64,000 bases of DNA. Source: Adiantum capillus-veneris. Lineage: Eukaryota > Streptophyta > Polypodiopsida > Polypodiales > Pteridaceae. The position numbers and the translations under genes were made by a program. The DNA lies in the NCBI GenBank assembly GCA_014529385.2, contig CM043943.1, positions 154,599,092 through 154,663,091 of the forward strand. Direction: 5' to 3'. Within the stretch, counting starts at the first letter, position 1; the number at the start of each line of letters is the position of its first letter. Below the pieces are notes generated by a model that saw only the letters and a list, made by a program, of their open reading frames with translations, was not told the DNA's origin and searched no databases. Shown one piece after another: positions 9,918-21,686 of the stretch.

Positions 9918-12554
9918 TTGGATAAGATGCAACGTTCAAAGTTTTCAAAGGATGGTTCAGTTAGGGCCACGTGGAGGTTGCAGCTTGTGCATAGTGATGT
10001 TTGTGGGCCCATGCAAACTCCGTCCTTGGGCAATTACCTTTACTTTGTGACTTTCATTGATGATTACTTCAGGCATGCATGGGTATTTCCGCTTAAAGCA
10101 AAGTCCAAAGTTATTATGTGCTTCAGACAATTTTTGGCTATGGTTGAAAATGTCTCAAAATGTACTATGGGCAACCTCCGTTCCGATCGAGGGGGGGAGT
10201 ATATGTCTCATGAATTTAATGCATTTCTGGCTAGTTGTGGGATAAAACACCAATGTACAGTGCCTTATATACCTTAGCAAAATGGTGTTGCTGAGAGGAA
10301 AAACAAGTCACATATGGAAATGGCATGATGTATGGTCAAAAGTCAAACTTTGCCGCATTCTTTTTGACTTGAGACCATCATGTGTTCCACTTATGTACTA
10401 AAAAAGTTCCTACAAAAGCTTTGCAGTCTATTACTCCATATGAAGCATGGCATGATAGAAAGCCTTCTATTGAGCACATGCGTGTTTCTGGTTGTTTGGC
10501 ATATGCTTTGGTGCCACAAACACAACGCAAAAAATTGGATGATAAGGCTGTCAAATGTATTTTTGTTGGTTATAGTGATGAAAGCAAAGGTTACAAGTTG
10601 TATCATCCACAAACAAAGCGTACTCTGGTTTCGCTGGATATAGTGTTTGTGGAAGATTCTGTTCAGCCCTTGCTGTCATGTACTAGAGATAGTAATGTAA
10701 GCTCATAGGACATTTATGACACTTTGTTGCCTTGTTTCAGTGGTGGAAGTTTGAATGTAAATTCCAATGAGGCAAATGTACAACCTATGGAGGTTTCAGA
10801 AAATGTTACAGATCAGCCTATTACTGATGTAGATGTACATGATGTACTTGATGAGGAAAGGGCTGAAAATGAGCAAGCTAGAGGTATGCCAAAATGGCTG
10901 GTGCATACATTGTGTGACAATAAATTGGATGCACCTTTGTCTAGTCGTACTCGTTGTTTTGGTTGTGTCTAGCTTACATGATGTTGAGGAACCTCTGTCT
11001 TTTGATGAAGCATAGAATTTAGAAAATTGGATGGCTGCCATGCAATCAGAATATGATGCACTTATAGAAAATGACACATGGACTTTATGTGATTTGCCTC
11101 CTGGCAAAAAGGCCATTGGTACGAAATGGGTTTATAAGTTTAAACACAAGCCGGATGGTGAGATCGATCGCTATAAGGCTCAACTTGTTGCAAAGGGTTA
11201 TGCACAGCAAAAAGGCATAAATTATGAAGAGACTTTTTCTTCCACTTGTCGTATGACTACTGTGTGTTTTCTATGTGCATTGGCAGCTCATTTGGGTTGG
11301 GATGTACATTTTGTTATTGCTTTCATGAAAGGTGACATATTTGAGGAAGTTTATGTAACGTAGCCTCGTGGTTTTGTCAAGAAAGGACAAGAGGACAAAG
11401 CGTGTAGATGTAAGAAGGCTTTGTATGGGTCGAAGCAATCTCCTCGTGCTTGGTATGAGAAAGCTGACACTCATTTGGTCAAACAAGGCTTTTGTAACAG
11501 TTGAATAGAAAGCACATTGTATATAAAGCGTGAGGGTGATGTACTTCTCATTGTGGTTCTTTATGTAGATGATTTGATGATCACTGGACCAAATGAGAGA
11601 CATATTGCTGAATTTAAGGCTGATTTGAATGCTACTTTCAAGATGAAACATTTGGGGATGTTGCATCATTACTTGGGTATACAGTTTAAACAGTGTGATG
11701 GTGGTATTGCCTCGTGTCAGAAAAGTTACATAGAGACATTACTATGTAAGTTTGGACTTGAGGATTGCAAACATATTGCCACTCCCATGGAAATAGGTTT
11801 GAAATTGAGTCTTCATGATGTTGGTGATCCTACAGATGTCACTCTTTACGAAACTGTTGTTGGATGCCTCATTTATGTATGCAACACGAGGTCGAATATT
11901 CAGTTTGTAGTCTCACAGGTCAGCAAATTTATGCATAGCCCAAGGTCTAAGCATTGGCAGGCTGTCAAGAGGATTTTCCGCTACCTTAATGGCACTTTAC
12001 ATCTTGGCTTGTTTTATCCCAAGGGGGGATCATTGCCGCCAGACTTACATGTTTTTTCGGACTCAGATTGGGCTGGTTGTTTTGACATGCAAGTGTCCAC
12101 AAGTGGTTTTTGTTTCCTGCTTGGCAGCTCATGTATATCATGGTTCAGCAAGAAGCAACCTACGGTGGCCACTTCGAGTTGTGAGGCTGAGTACAGGGTA
12201 GTCTTCACAACTACGGTTGAGTGTGTATGGCTTAGACGCCTTATGGCTGATTTGGGTGTTGGACAGGACACTACCACCACTATCTACACTGACAGTCAGA
12301 GCTCATTGGCAGGTCCGAGGAACCCAATTTTTCATGCTCGCACAAAGAACATTGAGGTGCATTACCACTATGTCAAAGAGAGGCTCTCAGCAGGAGAGAT
12401 CAGCTTGGCTTATGTGCCAACACAGGACAACCTTGCAGATCTTTTCACAAAGGCATTGTCTCCTGAGAAGCTCAAAGCTTTGGGCTTACTCCCCTTTGTG
12501 GACGATCATGTCCTCAGGGCATGGCACTTCCCTTTACTTATGTGCAAGCTCTAG
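9918..12554 (+). pseudogene. Ty1/copia element B pol, 5'-truncated and broken
   Basis: The fragment opens in integrase just after the zinc finger (LVHSDVCGPMQTPSLGNYLY) and keeps D-D-E context (LRSDRGGEYMSHEF, then QNGVAERKN after a TAG). RT starts near 11,031 (AAMQSEYDALIENDTW) with KWVYKFKHKPDG, and the catalytic LYVDDLMITG sits at about 11,560. RNase H is at 12,055-12,470 (SDSDWAGCFDM ... TDSQSSLAGPRNPIFHARTK) and ends LADLFTKALSPEKLKALG before a stop at 12,554. Stops at 10,277, 11,013 and 11,363 fit CAG-to-TAG changes. Gag, protease and the 5' LTR are missing. Confidence 0.92.
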
Positions 12555-12569
12555 TTCACTGCATCACTC

Positions 12570-12580
12570 CAGGGGGGATT
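12570..12580 (+). promoter_or_regulatory. Polypurine tract of copia B
   Basis: AGGGGGGATT lies immediately before the TGTTACC LTR start and downstream of the pol stop. It is in the correct place to prime plus-strand DNA synthesis. Confidence 0.8.
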
Positions 12581-12807
12581 TGTTACCATATACATGTGGT
12601 AGTGATGTGTGTGAACACACTAGGACCGCCGGGGCATTGTTTTCCTCTTTAGGAGGTCTTTTCCCCCGTGCATTTTATATATGCCCATCACTCTAGGGCT
12701 ATCTATCTTTCCATTGCACACTAAGTAATGCACTCTCTATTGTGTGCCTTGAGCTTCCTTCGTCTTCTCCAAGCTGTGTATGTTTCCTTGCAACCCTAAT
12801 TCCAACA
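12581..12807 (+). repeat. 3' LTR of copia B
   Basis: The LTR runs from TGTTACCATATACATG to TTCCAACA (227 bp, TG...CA ends). A TATA-like TTTTATATATGCC occurs at about 12,670. Bases GGAGT follow and would be the target duplication, but the 5' end of the element is lost, so this cannot be confirmed. The LTR ends three bases before a 22-bp palindrome belonging to the next element. Confidence 0.8.
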
Positions 12808-12810
12808 GGA

Positions 12811-12832
12811 GTAAATAATCGTGATTATTTAC
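12811..12832. repeat. 22-bp palindrome, copy 1
   Basis: GTAAATAATC, a GT centre, then GATTATTTAC: the two 10-base arms are exact reverse complements. The same motif recurs at 13,094, 23,684, 24,219 and 28,409. Confidence 0.9.
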
Positions 12833-13912
12833 ATCTGCTACAAAATTTGATATTCTTGCACATTTGAGTATACCACAAGGTCAAGCATATCAACTAGACC
12901 ATGCAAATCAATTTTGGTGAAATTTGGATCACAAAAGTCAGACTTAAGCTAGAATCTTGAAAACTGAGTCTGCGAACACGAAACAGATAATAACTTGAAC
13001 AAATTATCTTCAAACTTAGTGAAACTTGTCCAGAGACCTTGACAAGTTGTATACTTGGCAAATCAAGCCAAGAAGTTAAAAAATCTAAGAAAAGTAAATA
13101 ATCGCGATTATTTACTACTGCTACACAGAGACACCAGTTTTGACTTTTGAACTTGTGTTAGACCAACATAATACAAGGCCACCGGGAAATTTTGGGTTCA
13201 ATTGGATCCAAATTGGTATCTGTTCACTCAGTTTCCAGATTACATATTAGTCCTTTGACTTTATGCAAAAGTGGAATCTGAAAGGCTCAACTGCTGACTC
13301 ACTTAGCTCAATTTGAAGAGATACACATAGACCAGTCACAATAGTTAGCAAGAATTGTACAGTCTTTGTGAAAGAATAGCTAACTTGATTAAAACTGATA
13401 TAGGAATCAGGTTGCATACAAGGAATTGAAAGCTTGACAGAAGTTGCAATCAAGTCGAGTGGAAAAGTTGACATCAAGTCAATCCGATGGTAAGTACTCT
13501 ATCCAGGGCTTCACGAGTCTATATAAACCTTAGGTCTGGTCGTCTACTAGCAAATCAAGGCATATTTGGAGAGATCGCTATTAGAGTATCCATTGAAGAA
13601 AGTGTGAATCAAGGCGAGCACTTGCACACTATCTTGGAAGAAGTCTCAGACACTTTTTCGGATTCAATATCTAAAATTTCTTTCTATTCAACTCATTCAG
13701 AAACCGGAACAGCAATGCGCTATAAGCATATACTCTCTTTTTATAAGACTAATCGCCATAGAGCTTAGGTTTACCTAGATCCTAATGAAGAGTATGCTAT
13801 TCGCATTGATGACCATGATATAGAGTTTGAAGAGGAAATCAAGTCAAACAAATGACTCCTGAGAAGGTGGGACAAACCAAATACCAAGGGTACTCCATAA
13901 GGGATTGGATAT
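12833..13912 (+). other. Ty3/gypsy 5' LTR remainder and leader
   Basis: AT-rich non-coding DNA precedes the gypsy gag. It contains the second palindrome (13,094-13,115) and a TATA box (TATATAAA at about 13,520) followed by CCTTAGGTCTGG, which may be the start of R. The frame 13,487-13,768 (93 codons) is open but has no recognised domain and may be the N-terminal leader part of gag, since coding-like sequence continues past its stop to 13,850. No clear primer-binding site was seen. The upstream LTR end has been removed by copia B. Confidence 0.55.
13094..13115. repeat. 22-bp palindrome, copy 2 (perfect)
   Basis: GTAAATAATC, GC, GATTATTTAC. With a GC centre the 22 bases are a perfect palindrome, 283 bp downstream of copy 1. 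Confidence 0.92.
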
Positions 13913-16097
13913 TTGGCTAAGGACCAGAAACTATTCCAAGAGATGAACACCATGAGATCTTTTGAGAGTAATGTTAAGAAACCAGAAACCACCTCTCACA
14001 AAGATAACCGGGTGACACTAAAGCTAGTCCAAGGCTACATGAGTCACTATTTCCAACAGACTGGTTTAAAGGACTCGGAACAGGACCAACTGCCAGGAGA
14101 CCAGGAGTTGAACCAAATAGACGTGTCAGACCAATTTATTTTTAGAAATAGGTCAGAAAATACATTGGATTTGGGGATCCATATGACCACTTAGCAAGCT
14201 TTAAGCAAGTGCTAAGAGCAGAATGCATATTTGACTTGTATACTCAATTCGAGGGATTTGGAATGACATTAGAAGGAAAAGCATTGACATGGTTCCAAAA
14301 CATTCCACCAAGGTCAATCATGGACTTAAATACATTAAATCAAGGATTTGTAGCTTCTTGTTCCAAAACAAGGATCAAACACAATACGGTATCTCAAATC
14401 TATAGCTTCAAACAAAAACAAGGTGAGTTTGTTAGGGATTGTGCAACTAGAATGAATCAATACATTGCAAGATGCCCAGAGTTAGAGATACCTGCCGAAG
14501 AAAGACTAGTATCATTGTTTCTAGAGGGACTGCTAAACAAATAACTTCATGCTATACTGTATAGCAAGAAGCATGTGACTCGAGAAGAGTGTGTATCAAA
14601 TGCTATTGACTTAGGAGACAATTGTGATATTCAATGAAGAAGATGTCCCTAAGGATAATCAAAGCGAGAAAACAACATCCACCGAACCAGCACAAGTGGG
14701 AATGGCTGCTGCTGCAGCACCGCTTTCAGCCATAGAAGACATGCTCAAAAGGATGAATGACATGATGAATAACATGAAAAAAGCACCTATGAGGGGACCA
14801 GGGCAAGGGATACCTCAATAGGGACAACCAATTAGGCCACATAAATGGTGTGTAATCGAGGGAAAACGGACCAACCATGAGACCTATGAGTGCTATTCTC
14901 GACCAAAGTATGATGGGAATGTTCAATACATGCTTATGAGGCCACAAGACAACCCATGTATAGATATCAACGCCATATGGCCCTAGTTCAAAGACCACCG
15001 ATGGGTATGGAAAGACCGCAACCCGTATTGGATCAACAACCTCCATATCCGGGACATAATGCAGTACCTGTAAAGTACATGCATCCAGAGGGAGTCATGG
15101 ATGAACAAGCACTAGTGCATGTTACACCCTATGCTGAGCCTAGTCCATCTATAGTAATGGTAGAAGGAGATTGGTACAATTCACACCACCACCAATGGAA
15201 GAGCTTGTGATTTATACTACACCAGAGCTTGCATCAATGTACTATGTAGCTAATCAAGGTGTTAGACCTCCTATGGTACGACCCATGATTAAGCCAAGAA
15301 CTAGAAACTGTCATAACTGTGGTGCAGATGATCATTGGAAAAATGAATGCCCAGAGCCTGACAAGAACCTCAAGCCAGTTGAAGCTTATTGCATACAATG
15401 TTGCAAAAAGGAAGGACACTTCCCTGAAGATTGTCGAAAGAATCCTTTAAACAAGGGTAAAACAGTAGTGAACGTAGTCCAAGTGATACCTAGTAGCTCA
15501 TCGGAGAGTGAACTGATTGTTCCAATCAGAGTAATCACCAGTGCCCATGCTAAGAAAAAGAAATATAACTTCTCCGATGATTCGAAGAATACTAAAATTT
15601 TCTCTAGAAGCAGAAGCAAAAGGTATGAGATGAGAAAATAGAAACAAAGGGTGGAAATCGAGGAGAAAGCAAAGAAACCATTCCAGGAAAAAGTAAAAGA
15701 AAGTGGAAGCGAAATCAAGGAAACCACCATGAAAACTGGAGGATCAATTTTGGTAGACAAAATTTCTGAGCCAATTAATGCAGCCTTGGAAGCTTACCAA
15801 GTAGGACTTAAAGCAGGCCAAAACATGGAAAACAAATGGAAAAACTATTCTTCTCCAGACATGGAAGCAGCTAAGCTTGAAACTTATCAAAATTTGATAA
15901 GAATCACTCAAGAGATGCTAGAAAAACAAAAATCCAAGCTCGAAAGTATGGCAAAACCTGAGGAGCTTGTGGTAGAAACCAGTAAAGAAAAATCCGAAGT
16001 GGTGGTAGAACCCCACCTTGAACCAAAAGAGCCAGAACTTATAGTGCCGGACAGCGAAGATGCCTTAGATGGAATTCCATCCGTAGAAGAAGACTAG
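13913..16097 (+). pseudogene. Ty3/gypsy gag with two zinc knuckles
   Basis: The retrotransposon gag core lies at 14,195-14,544: ECIFDLYTQFEGFGMTLEGK, then LTWFQNIPPRS and RDCATRMNQYIARCPE. It is entered after a stop at 14,194, so gag is broken by at least one stop and shifts. An alanine- and methionine-rich linker is at 14,700-14,820. Two nucleic-acid-binding knuckles lie at 15,308-15,435: CHNCGADDHWKNEC (CX2CX4HX4C) and CIQCCKKEGHFPEDC, which has five rather than four residues before the His. Stop at 15,641, then an acidic, lysine-rich coiled-coil-like frame at 15,651-16,097. Gag would coat the RNA in virus-like particles. Confidence 0.85.
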
Positions 16098-16163
16098 CCA
16101 GGACACTTCTGGGATGGAATTCCATCCGTAGAAGAAGACTAGCCAGGACACTTCTGGGAAAAA
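16069..16163. repeat. 47-bp tandem duplication with EcoRI-type palindrome
   Basis: A unit beginning GATGGAATTCCATCCGTAGA and ending CTTCTGGGA occurs twice in a row with no visible difference. Each copy starts with the 14-bp palindrome GATGGAATTCCATC. The duplication repeats the stop of the upstream frame, so it lies in or after the end of gag. Confidence 0.85.
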
Positions 16164-16507
16164 GTTAGAGAGATTAATGATGGAAGCCTAACTCTGAAGT
16201 CAACTCCTATAGAGGAAGTTTGGTTAGACAATCCACCTCCTGATATGGACATGGATGTACAATCCTTATATGGGGATTGCGGCTTTGAAGCTTCAAGAGT
16301 GTCTAAACCGTTGACTTTGAAAACACTACCCTCACAAAGATGAATCCATAGTGTGAAACCACTCAGGTAAAAAGAGCGGAACAGACCCTAGAGGTAGACA
16401 ACATCCATTCACTCATATCTACACCCATCCAATGCACTCTTACTTTAGGAGAACTGTTAAAAATCAAACCATATTTATGGAATGATCTACAGAAAACTCT
16501 AGAGAAG

Positions 16508-17116
16508 GTGGGAATAACAAGGCTAATCGCAAAACATTTAGAAAAATTGAAACACGAATTGGATAACAAGGAGATTCGATCTGTTCCAATGAACAAAGTC
16601 GGAGAATACTACGAAGGGGAAGAAGGAAACACAACCCTTCCAGTGAGCTATAATGATATAGAAACCATGGCAGTACTAGATAGTGGGGCAGGCATAGCCA
16701 TAGCCACAAAAGCAATATGGGAATTATGGGGACAACTGGCCATTAGACAAACTGGAATGAAATTGCAATTGGCTGATGGACACATCGAAAGACCCTTAGG
16801 ATTGCTTGAAAATGTGATAGTTAATTCCTATGGGATTGAATATCAACACACTTTTGCCATAGTAGACTTTGTAAAGAAACTCAATTACGAAATCATCTTG
16901 GGAAGACCTTTTATGCGACAAGTACAACTCATCCAAGATTGGGAAAACAATTATTTATACTTAAAGCAAGTGGGATCAATAACAAGGGTCAATCTAAAAG
17001 ATCACACTTATAGAGATGTCATGAAAACTTCCATACAAGAATTTGATTCAGTCTCTTCGGTTGAAACTAAGCTTTCATCTTGGTTGAACAAAGACACACC
17101 TATTTGGATGTATTGA
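16508..17116 (+). pseudogene. Ty3/gypsy aspartic protease
   Basis: The frame reads a retropepsin: catalytic AVLDSGAGIAIATKAIWELW at about 16,670-16,730, flap region QLADGHIERPLGLLENVIV, and the second-half motif EIILGRPFMRQ near 16,890. Length and order match gypsy protease domains. The frame closes with TGA at 17,116 rather than running into RT, so the polyprotein is interrupted. The family role is cleavage of the Gag-Pol precursor. Confidence 0.85.
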
Positions 17117-18077
17117 GCCTCAAAAAACGAGAGCTTAAAACGAGAAGAATATATTTTAGAAAGGGATTACACAGACGAAGCCTATATACCTGAACCCTTT
17201 CCAGAGCATTTGTTTGAGCCATTTGAGTGGACTGCAATTTTAGCAACAATGGATGTATGTGTAAATACATCTATGCCTACTCAATTTTGCAATGAGGACG
17301 GCTATGACATAATTCCCATACGAATGATGTCAACCCTTCACATTGAAGACAAAATTCAAGAATCTAAGGACTTGATGAAAGCTCAACAAGTCTTTTTAGA
17401 CCTCTACTATGATGCAACAAATGAGTTACAAGAAAATTTTGTTACCTCAGATGATTTGGGGTCAGAAAAAGAAAATGTGAGAGCTAAGCTACTCATGAAA
17501 GGAGGGGAGGAAAAGTTTTTTTACTTTCCAAACCAGAAACCGAGAAGACAAAAATGATATAGAAGAAAAAGAGACAAGAGAAACTTAAAAGCTAGACCTA
17601 TGCCATTAGTCTCCATTAGAACACAGTTTCTAATGCAGATAGATGCACATGATTGTGTCAAGGACAAAATCACTGGTAGATATCCTTTAAACAAAAAATA
17701 GGGAATGTCAAAAACGTTGAGAAAAACAAGAAAGGAAACTCAAGCAAAACCAAAAAATTAGGACAAGAATACAACCATGACACGAGTTGAACAGGAAAAA
17801 AAAGTATCAAGAGTTGAAAAAAGCTCTAAAGGAGATAATATACAACTGAAAGGGAAACTACTGAGCAGGAAGGTAAAGATGTAATGAGTGTTCCATCCCA
17901 TGATAGAAATTATACTCTCCAAGACCGAAAAAAATCATAGTTGAACAATTTGTCAGGGAACTGCAAAAACAGGGCGAGTCCTACGAAGGACCTGAAAACG
18001 CCAAAAAGATAGATCTGGCCGAAGAGCCTAAACTTGCCTACATTGCAAATGACCTGACGGAAGAAGAAGAAGAGCTT
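17117..18077 (+). pseudogene. Protease-RT spacer of gypsy pol
   Basis: The frame 17,210-17,557 (FEPFEWTAILATMDVCVN ...) looks protein-like and acidic but carries no known domain. From 17,560 to 17,930 the DNA is rich in lysine codons and interrupted by stops; near 17,930-18,077 the RT connection (KIDLAEEPKLAYIANDLTEE) becomes readable. Such poorly conserved linkers are common in plant gypsy pol genes. Confidence 0.6.
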
Positions 18078-19475
18078 TTGTTAAGCTTACTAAAAGAATA
18101 CCGAGATATCTTTGCTTGGTCTTGTAAGGATCTCAAGGGTGTTGATCCAAAAATCTATCAACATACCATACCGATGAGAGATGATGTGAAACCAAGTAGA
18201 CAAAGGCCATACACAAATAATGAAGCATTTGCTAGAAAAATCAAAGAAGAGATTGAAAAGCTAAAGGAAGCTGAATTCATTTATGAAATTGAACACACAC
18301 ATTGGGTGTCTCCAAATGTGGTAATCCCCAAGAAAAATGGAAAATTAAGAGTGTGCGTCAATTTCAAGAAAGTGAATGCAGCTACCATTAGAGACAACTC
18401 TCCTCTTCCAATCACTCAGCATGTTTTAGAATGAGTTGCAGAAAAAGAAGCTTACAAATTTCTAGATGGCTTTTTGGGATACAGTCAACTTTTGGTTGAT
18501 CCCAAAGATCAGCATAAAACTGCCTTTGCAACTAAATGGGATATTTTTGCCTATCGGGTTATGCCTTTTGGGTTAACTAATGCTCCTGCCACCTTTCAAA
18601 GATTGATGAGCCATGTTTTAAAGAATATCTTCGGAATCTCTCATAATTATATATGGATGATCTATGTGTACATTCATCAATTGGGACTGATCACTTTGAA
18701 CACCTCAACAAGGTACTCAAAAAATATAGCCTTTATAGGATTTGCTTAAATCCTGAAAAGTGCACATACATGGGAAGACAAGGAAAAATTCTTAGACACA
18801 TAGTGCCTGAAAATGGCATACCTAATGATATGGATAAAATTCATGTTATTGCTGATTTGCCTAGACCGACAACAAAGGGGTTCAAGCTTTCATAGGACAT
18901 TGTGGATATTACAAACGGTTCATTCACATGTACGCTATAATTGCAAAACCCATGTACAACTTGATTACACACTTTGAATTGATTGATGAGTGTGAAGAAT
19001 CCTTCATGAAGCTTAAGCAAGCTCTCACTTCAACTCCAATATTGAAAGCACCATATTGAAATAAGATATTCCACATACATGTAGATGCTCCCAATTTTGC
19101 CATCGGGTGCTTACTAGCTCAACCAGGAGACAAGAAAATTGATTTTTCTATTTCTTATGCTAGCTGATAGTTGAATATGGCGGAGAAAAACTATACCACC
19201 ACTGAAAGGGAAGGACTAGGAACGATCTATCCCCTAAAAACTATAGACATTACCTATTAGCAAACAAATTTCTGTTCTTTGTGGACCACCAAGCCTTATT
19301 GTAATTGGTCAACAAGCCGTGTAACACAAGGAGAATAGTGAGATGGTTCATCATTCTTCTGGAATTTGATTTCACTGTAGTTGTGAAAAAGGGCACCACT
19401 CATCAAAGAGCGCATCATTTGTCAATAATTTTTTTTTGGAGAACCACCTAAGGGAGTAGATGATGATCTACCAGA
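18078..19475 (+). pseudogene. Ty3/gypsy reverse transcriptase and RNase H
   Basis: RT begins LLKEYRDIFAWSCKDLKGVD, with HTIPMRDDVKPSRQRPY and VVIPKKNGKLRVCVNFKKVN. A TGA at 18,432 replaces a likely Arg (CGA) before VAEKEAYKFLDGF. The fingers/palm motif VMPFGLTNAPATFQRLM is intact; a frameshift near 18,640-18,655 precedes the catalytic YMDDLCVHS. RNase H is readable at about 19,065-19,440: HVDAPNFAIGCLLAQPG, then SYAS with two stops (both C-to-T type) before LNMAEKNYTTTEREG, and later VDHQA and TTHQRAHHLS. The protein would be inactive. Confidence 0.88.
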
Positions 19476-19491
19476 TGCATATCTGTTCTCC

Positions 19492-21110
19492 GTGGAAATG
19501 ATACCTCGATGGTCGGAAAACATGGTATCCTTGATGACCATAGCTCAAGTGGATTCGCAAATACCACTTCCTATTACAACTGGATTAATTGAGCAATCAG
19601 CTATGTATCAATTACTAGCTGGAAGGTTGTACAAAAGAAATCAAGATGGAATATTGCTTTTATGCATTAATCCTGAGGAGAAAACCCAATACCTAAGTCA
19701 AGCACATATTACCATAGTAGGACTTCACTTTGCGAAAGACCAAACTATGCGACGTATCTTGAGACTTGGAGTATTTTGGCCAACTATGATGAGTGATGTT
19801 CATCCTTTTGTGAAAAATTTTCCTCAATGTCAAAAACAAACACCCATACCTCATGTGACATTGTTCCAAATATCACTTGTTCCTAAGTGGAGTAACTATC
19901 TAGTTACTTACTTATCAAGCCAAACATTTCCTGACGATATGAGTAAAGGCCGCCAAAGAGCAATTGAAACTGAAGCAAGAGACTATGCTCTTATTAGAAA
20001 CCAATTGTATTGGAGAGGTAAAGATCAACATTTGCGTCTTTGTGCAAATGAAGACGAATATATTCCCATTATAGAACAAGCACATGTTGGATTAGCTGGA
20101 GGTCACTTTTCTAGTGAGACCACCGTAAGAGCAATCTTTATGGCAAGCATATGGTGGCCAATACTTTTTGCATATGCCAAAGAATATGTTCAAAGATGTG
20201 ATGCATGTCAACGAGCAAGAATGCCAACCCGTGTAGATAGCGTGCTCTTGAGACCAATGGTGGGGGCTAGAGATTTCGCAAAATGGGGTATAGACTTTGT
20301 TGGGCCAATACAGTCACCTGCTTATAGAACAGACTATTTGACCAAGTGGACTGAGGCTAAAGCAACCCAAAAGAATGATGCCAGAACCACTGCCGCATTC
20401 TTATATCAATATGTGTTCACAAGATATGGACTGCCAATAGAACTTGTCAGTGATAGGGGAACTCATTTTCTCAATGAGGTAATTGAGTGTATGCTTAATG
20501 AGTTTATGGTCATCCATAACAATTCAGCTCCCTATCACCCACAAGAAAATGGAAAATCTGAGCATACGAATAAAATTCTTAGCTCGGTATTGACTAAAGT
20601 GGTTAGTTCAGGAAGGACAGATTGGGAAATGAAACTTCATGCTGCTCTATGGGCTTATGCTACACCGTTTAACCTTGTTTATGGTCTTGATGCCATACTG
20701 CCAATAGAATTTCTATTCCCAGCACTAAGGGTAGCAAAGGATCTCAAATGGACTGGACATGAATTGTCAAAGAGGCTCGAAGATTTAGAAAAGTTTGATG
20801 AGCAAAGGCTAACTACTGTACTCACATCTATGCTCAAAAGCGGAAACAAAAACAGTTTTTTGATTCCCATCTAATTACGAAAATCTTCAAAAAAGGGGAC
20901 TTAGTTTTAGTCTATTCCCTTAAGCAAAACATTCCCTAGATGGTGAACCAATGGCTAATTGGATTAGTGGATGTCGTTTAAAGAAGTAAAATTTGCCACT
21001 AACCAATGAATTGCTAGAAAGAATGCATGGAGCAAAACAACGAAAGATAAAACGATAGCAGGTTATTGATGAAGCCCAAGAAGAAGCTCGGCTTTGAGTA
21101 CTCAAATGAA
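19492..21110 (+). pseudogene. Ty3/gypsy integrase with duplicated zinc-binding module
   Basis: An open frame of 460 codons reaches 20,874, then a frameshifted tail continues to about 21,110 (GEPMANWISGCRLKK and an EEAR-rich end). Two H2C2-like modules occur in series. The first, about 19,630-19,840 (SQAHITIVGLHFAKD ... NFPQCQKQ), has lost one cysteine. The second, about 20,070-20,220 (EQAHVGLAGGHFSSE ... QRCDACQRA), is complete. The catalytic core shows WGIDFVGPI, SDRGTHFLNEV and PYHPQENGKSEHTNKIL (D-D-E). Small deletions are likely after SPAYRT (before DYLTKWTEA) and after LWAYA (before TPFNLVYG). No chromodomain was seen. Confidence 0.88.
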
Positions 21111-21191
21111 AAGCTTCTCTTAAAAATCAACAAATACCTATCCCATCAACAATGAATAGATGACCGACAATGGAAATTACAGAAAGATGTA

Positions 21192-21638
21192 GTGTCAACA
21201 GATGATGAATGGTTAGTTGGAATGGACCTTTGCATCAAAGTACAGCTGAACAATCATAGCACAAATGCATTGGTTGATATAGGAGCTCGAGTAAATGCAA
21301 TCAGTTATTCCACGTACAAGAAAGCAACAAGTCAGTCTTTCACAGCAGGAATAGCGACTATTAAAGGATGCAACAAGAACCCAACACCAACATCGGGAGT
21401 AGTCAGCTTAAATGTGATAGTACATGGATGTTCGTGCCCTCATCAATTTGTATGCTTACCAGATGAACACATGAATGAAAAAATGATTCTTGGAATCTCA
21501 TGGATACGAACGTACAAGGAAGCACCAGATTGGGATACCAATCAGCTCAAACTATCACCTAAAGGCGGACAACTCATTGTTCCAATTGCACCAAGCAAGG
21601 AGGAATGGAAAGGAGGTTATCAGCAAAGCAAACCATGA
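21192..21638 (+). CDS. Extra retropepsin-like ORF downstream of integrase
   Basis: A 148-codon frame reads like an aspartic protease fold. NALVDIGARVNAISYSTYKK resembles a D-T/S-G-A active site with Ile in place of Thr/Ser; next come GVVSLNVIVHGCSCPHQFVC and the second-half motif MILGISWIRTYKEAPDW. It lies after integrase and before the presumed 3' LTR, where plant gypsy elements usually have nothing or an env-like ORF. It could be an accessory ORF, a capsid-linked protease copy, or a scrap of another element inserted here. D-I-G-A argues against activity. The frame has survived without stops while pol upstream has not. Confidence 0.6.
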   Translation: MSTDDEWLVGMDLCIKVQLNNHSTNALVDIGARVNAISYSTYKKATSQSFTAGIATIKGCNKNPTPTSGVVSLNVIVHGCSCPHQFVCLPDEHMNEKMILGISWIRTYKEAPDWDTNQLKLSPKGGQLIVPIAPSKEEWKGGYQQSKP

Positions 21639-21686
21639 AGCAATCAATCTTCTCCATCCTATAGAAAAGCAAATGCTACAAGTAGC

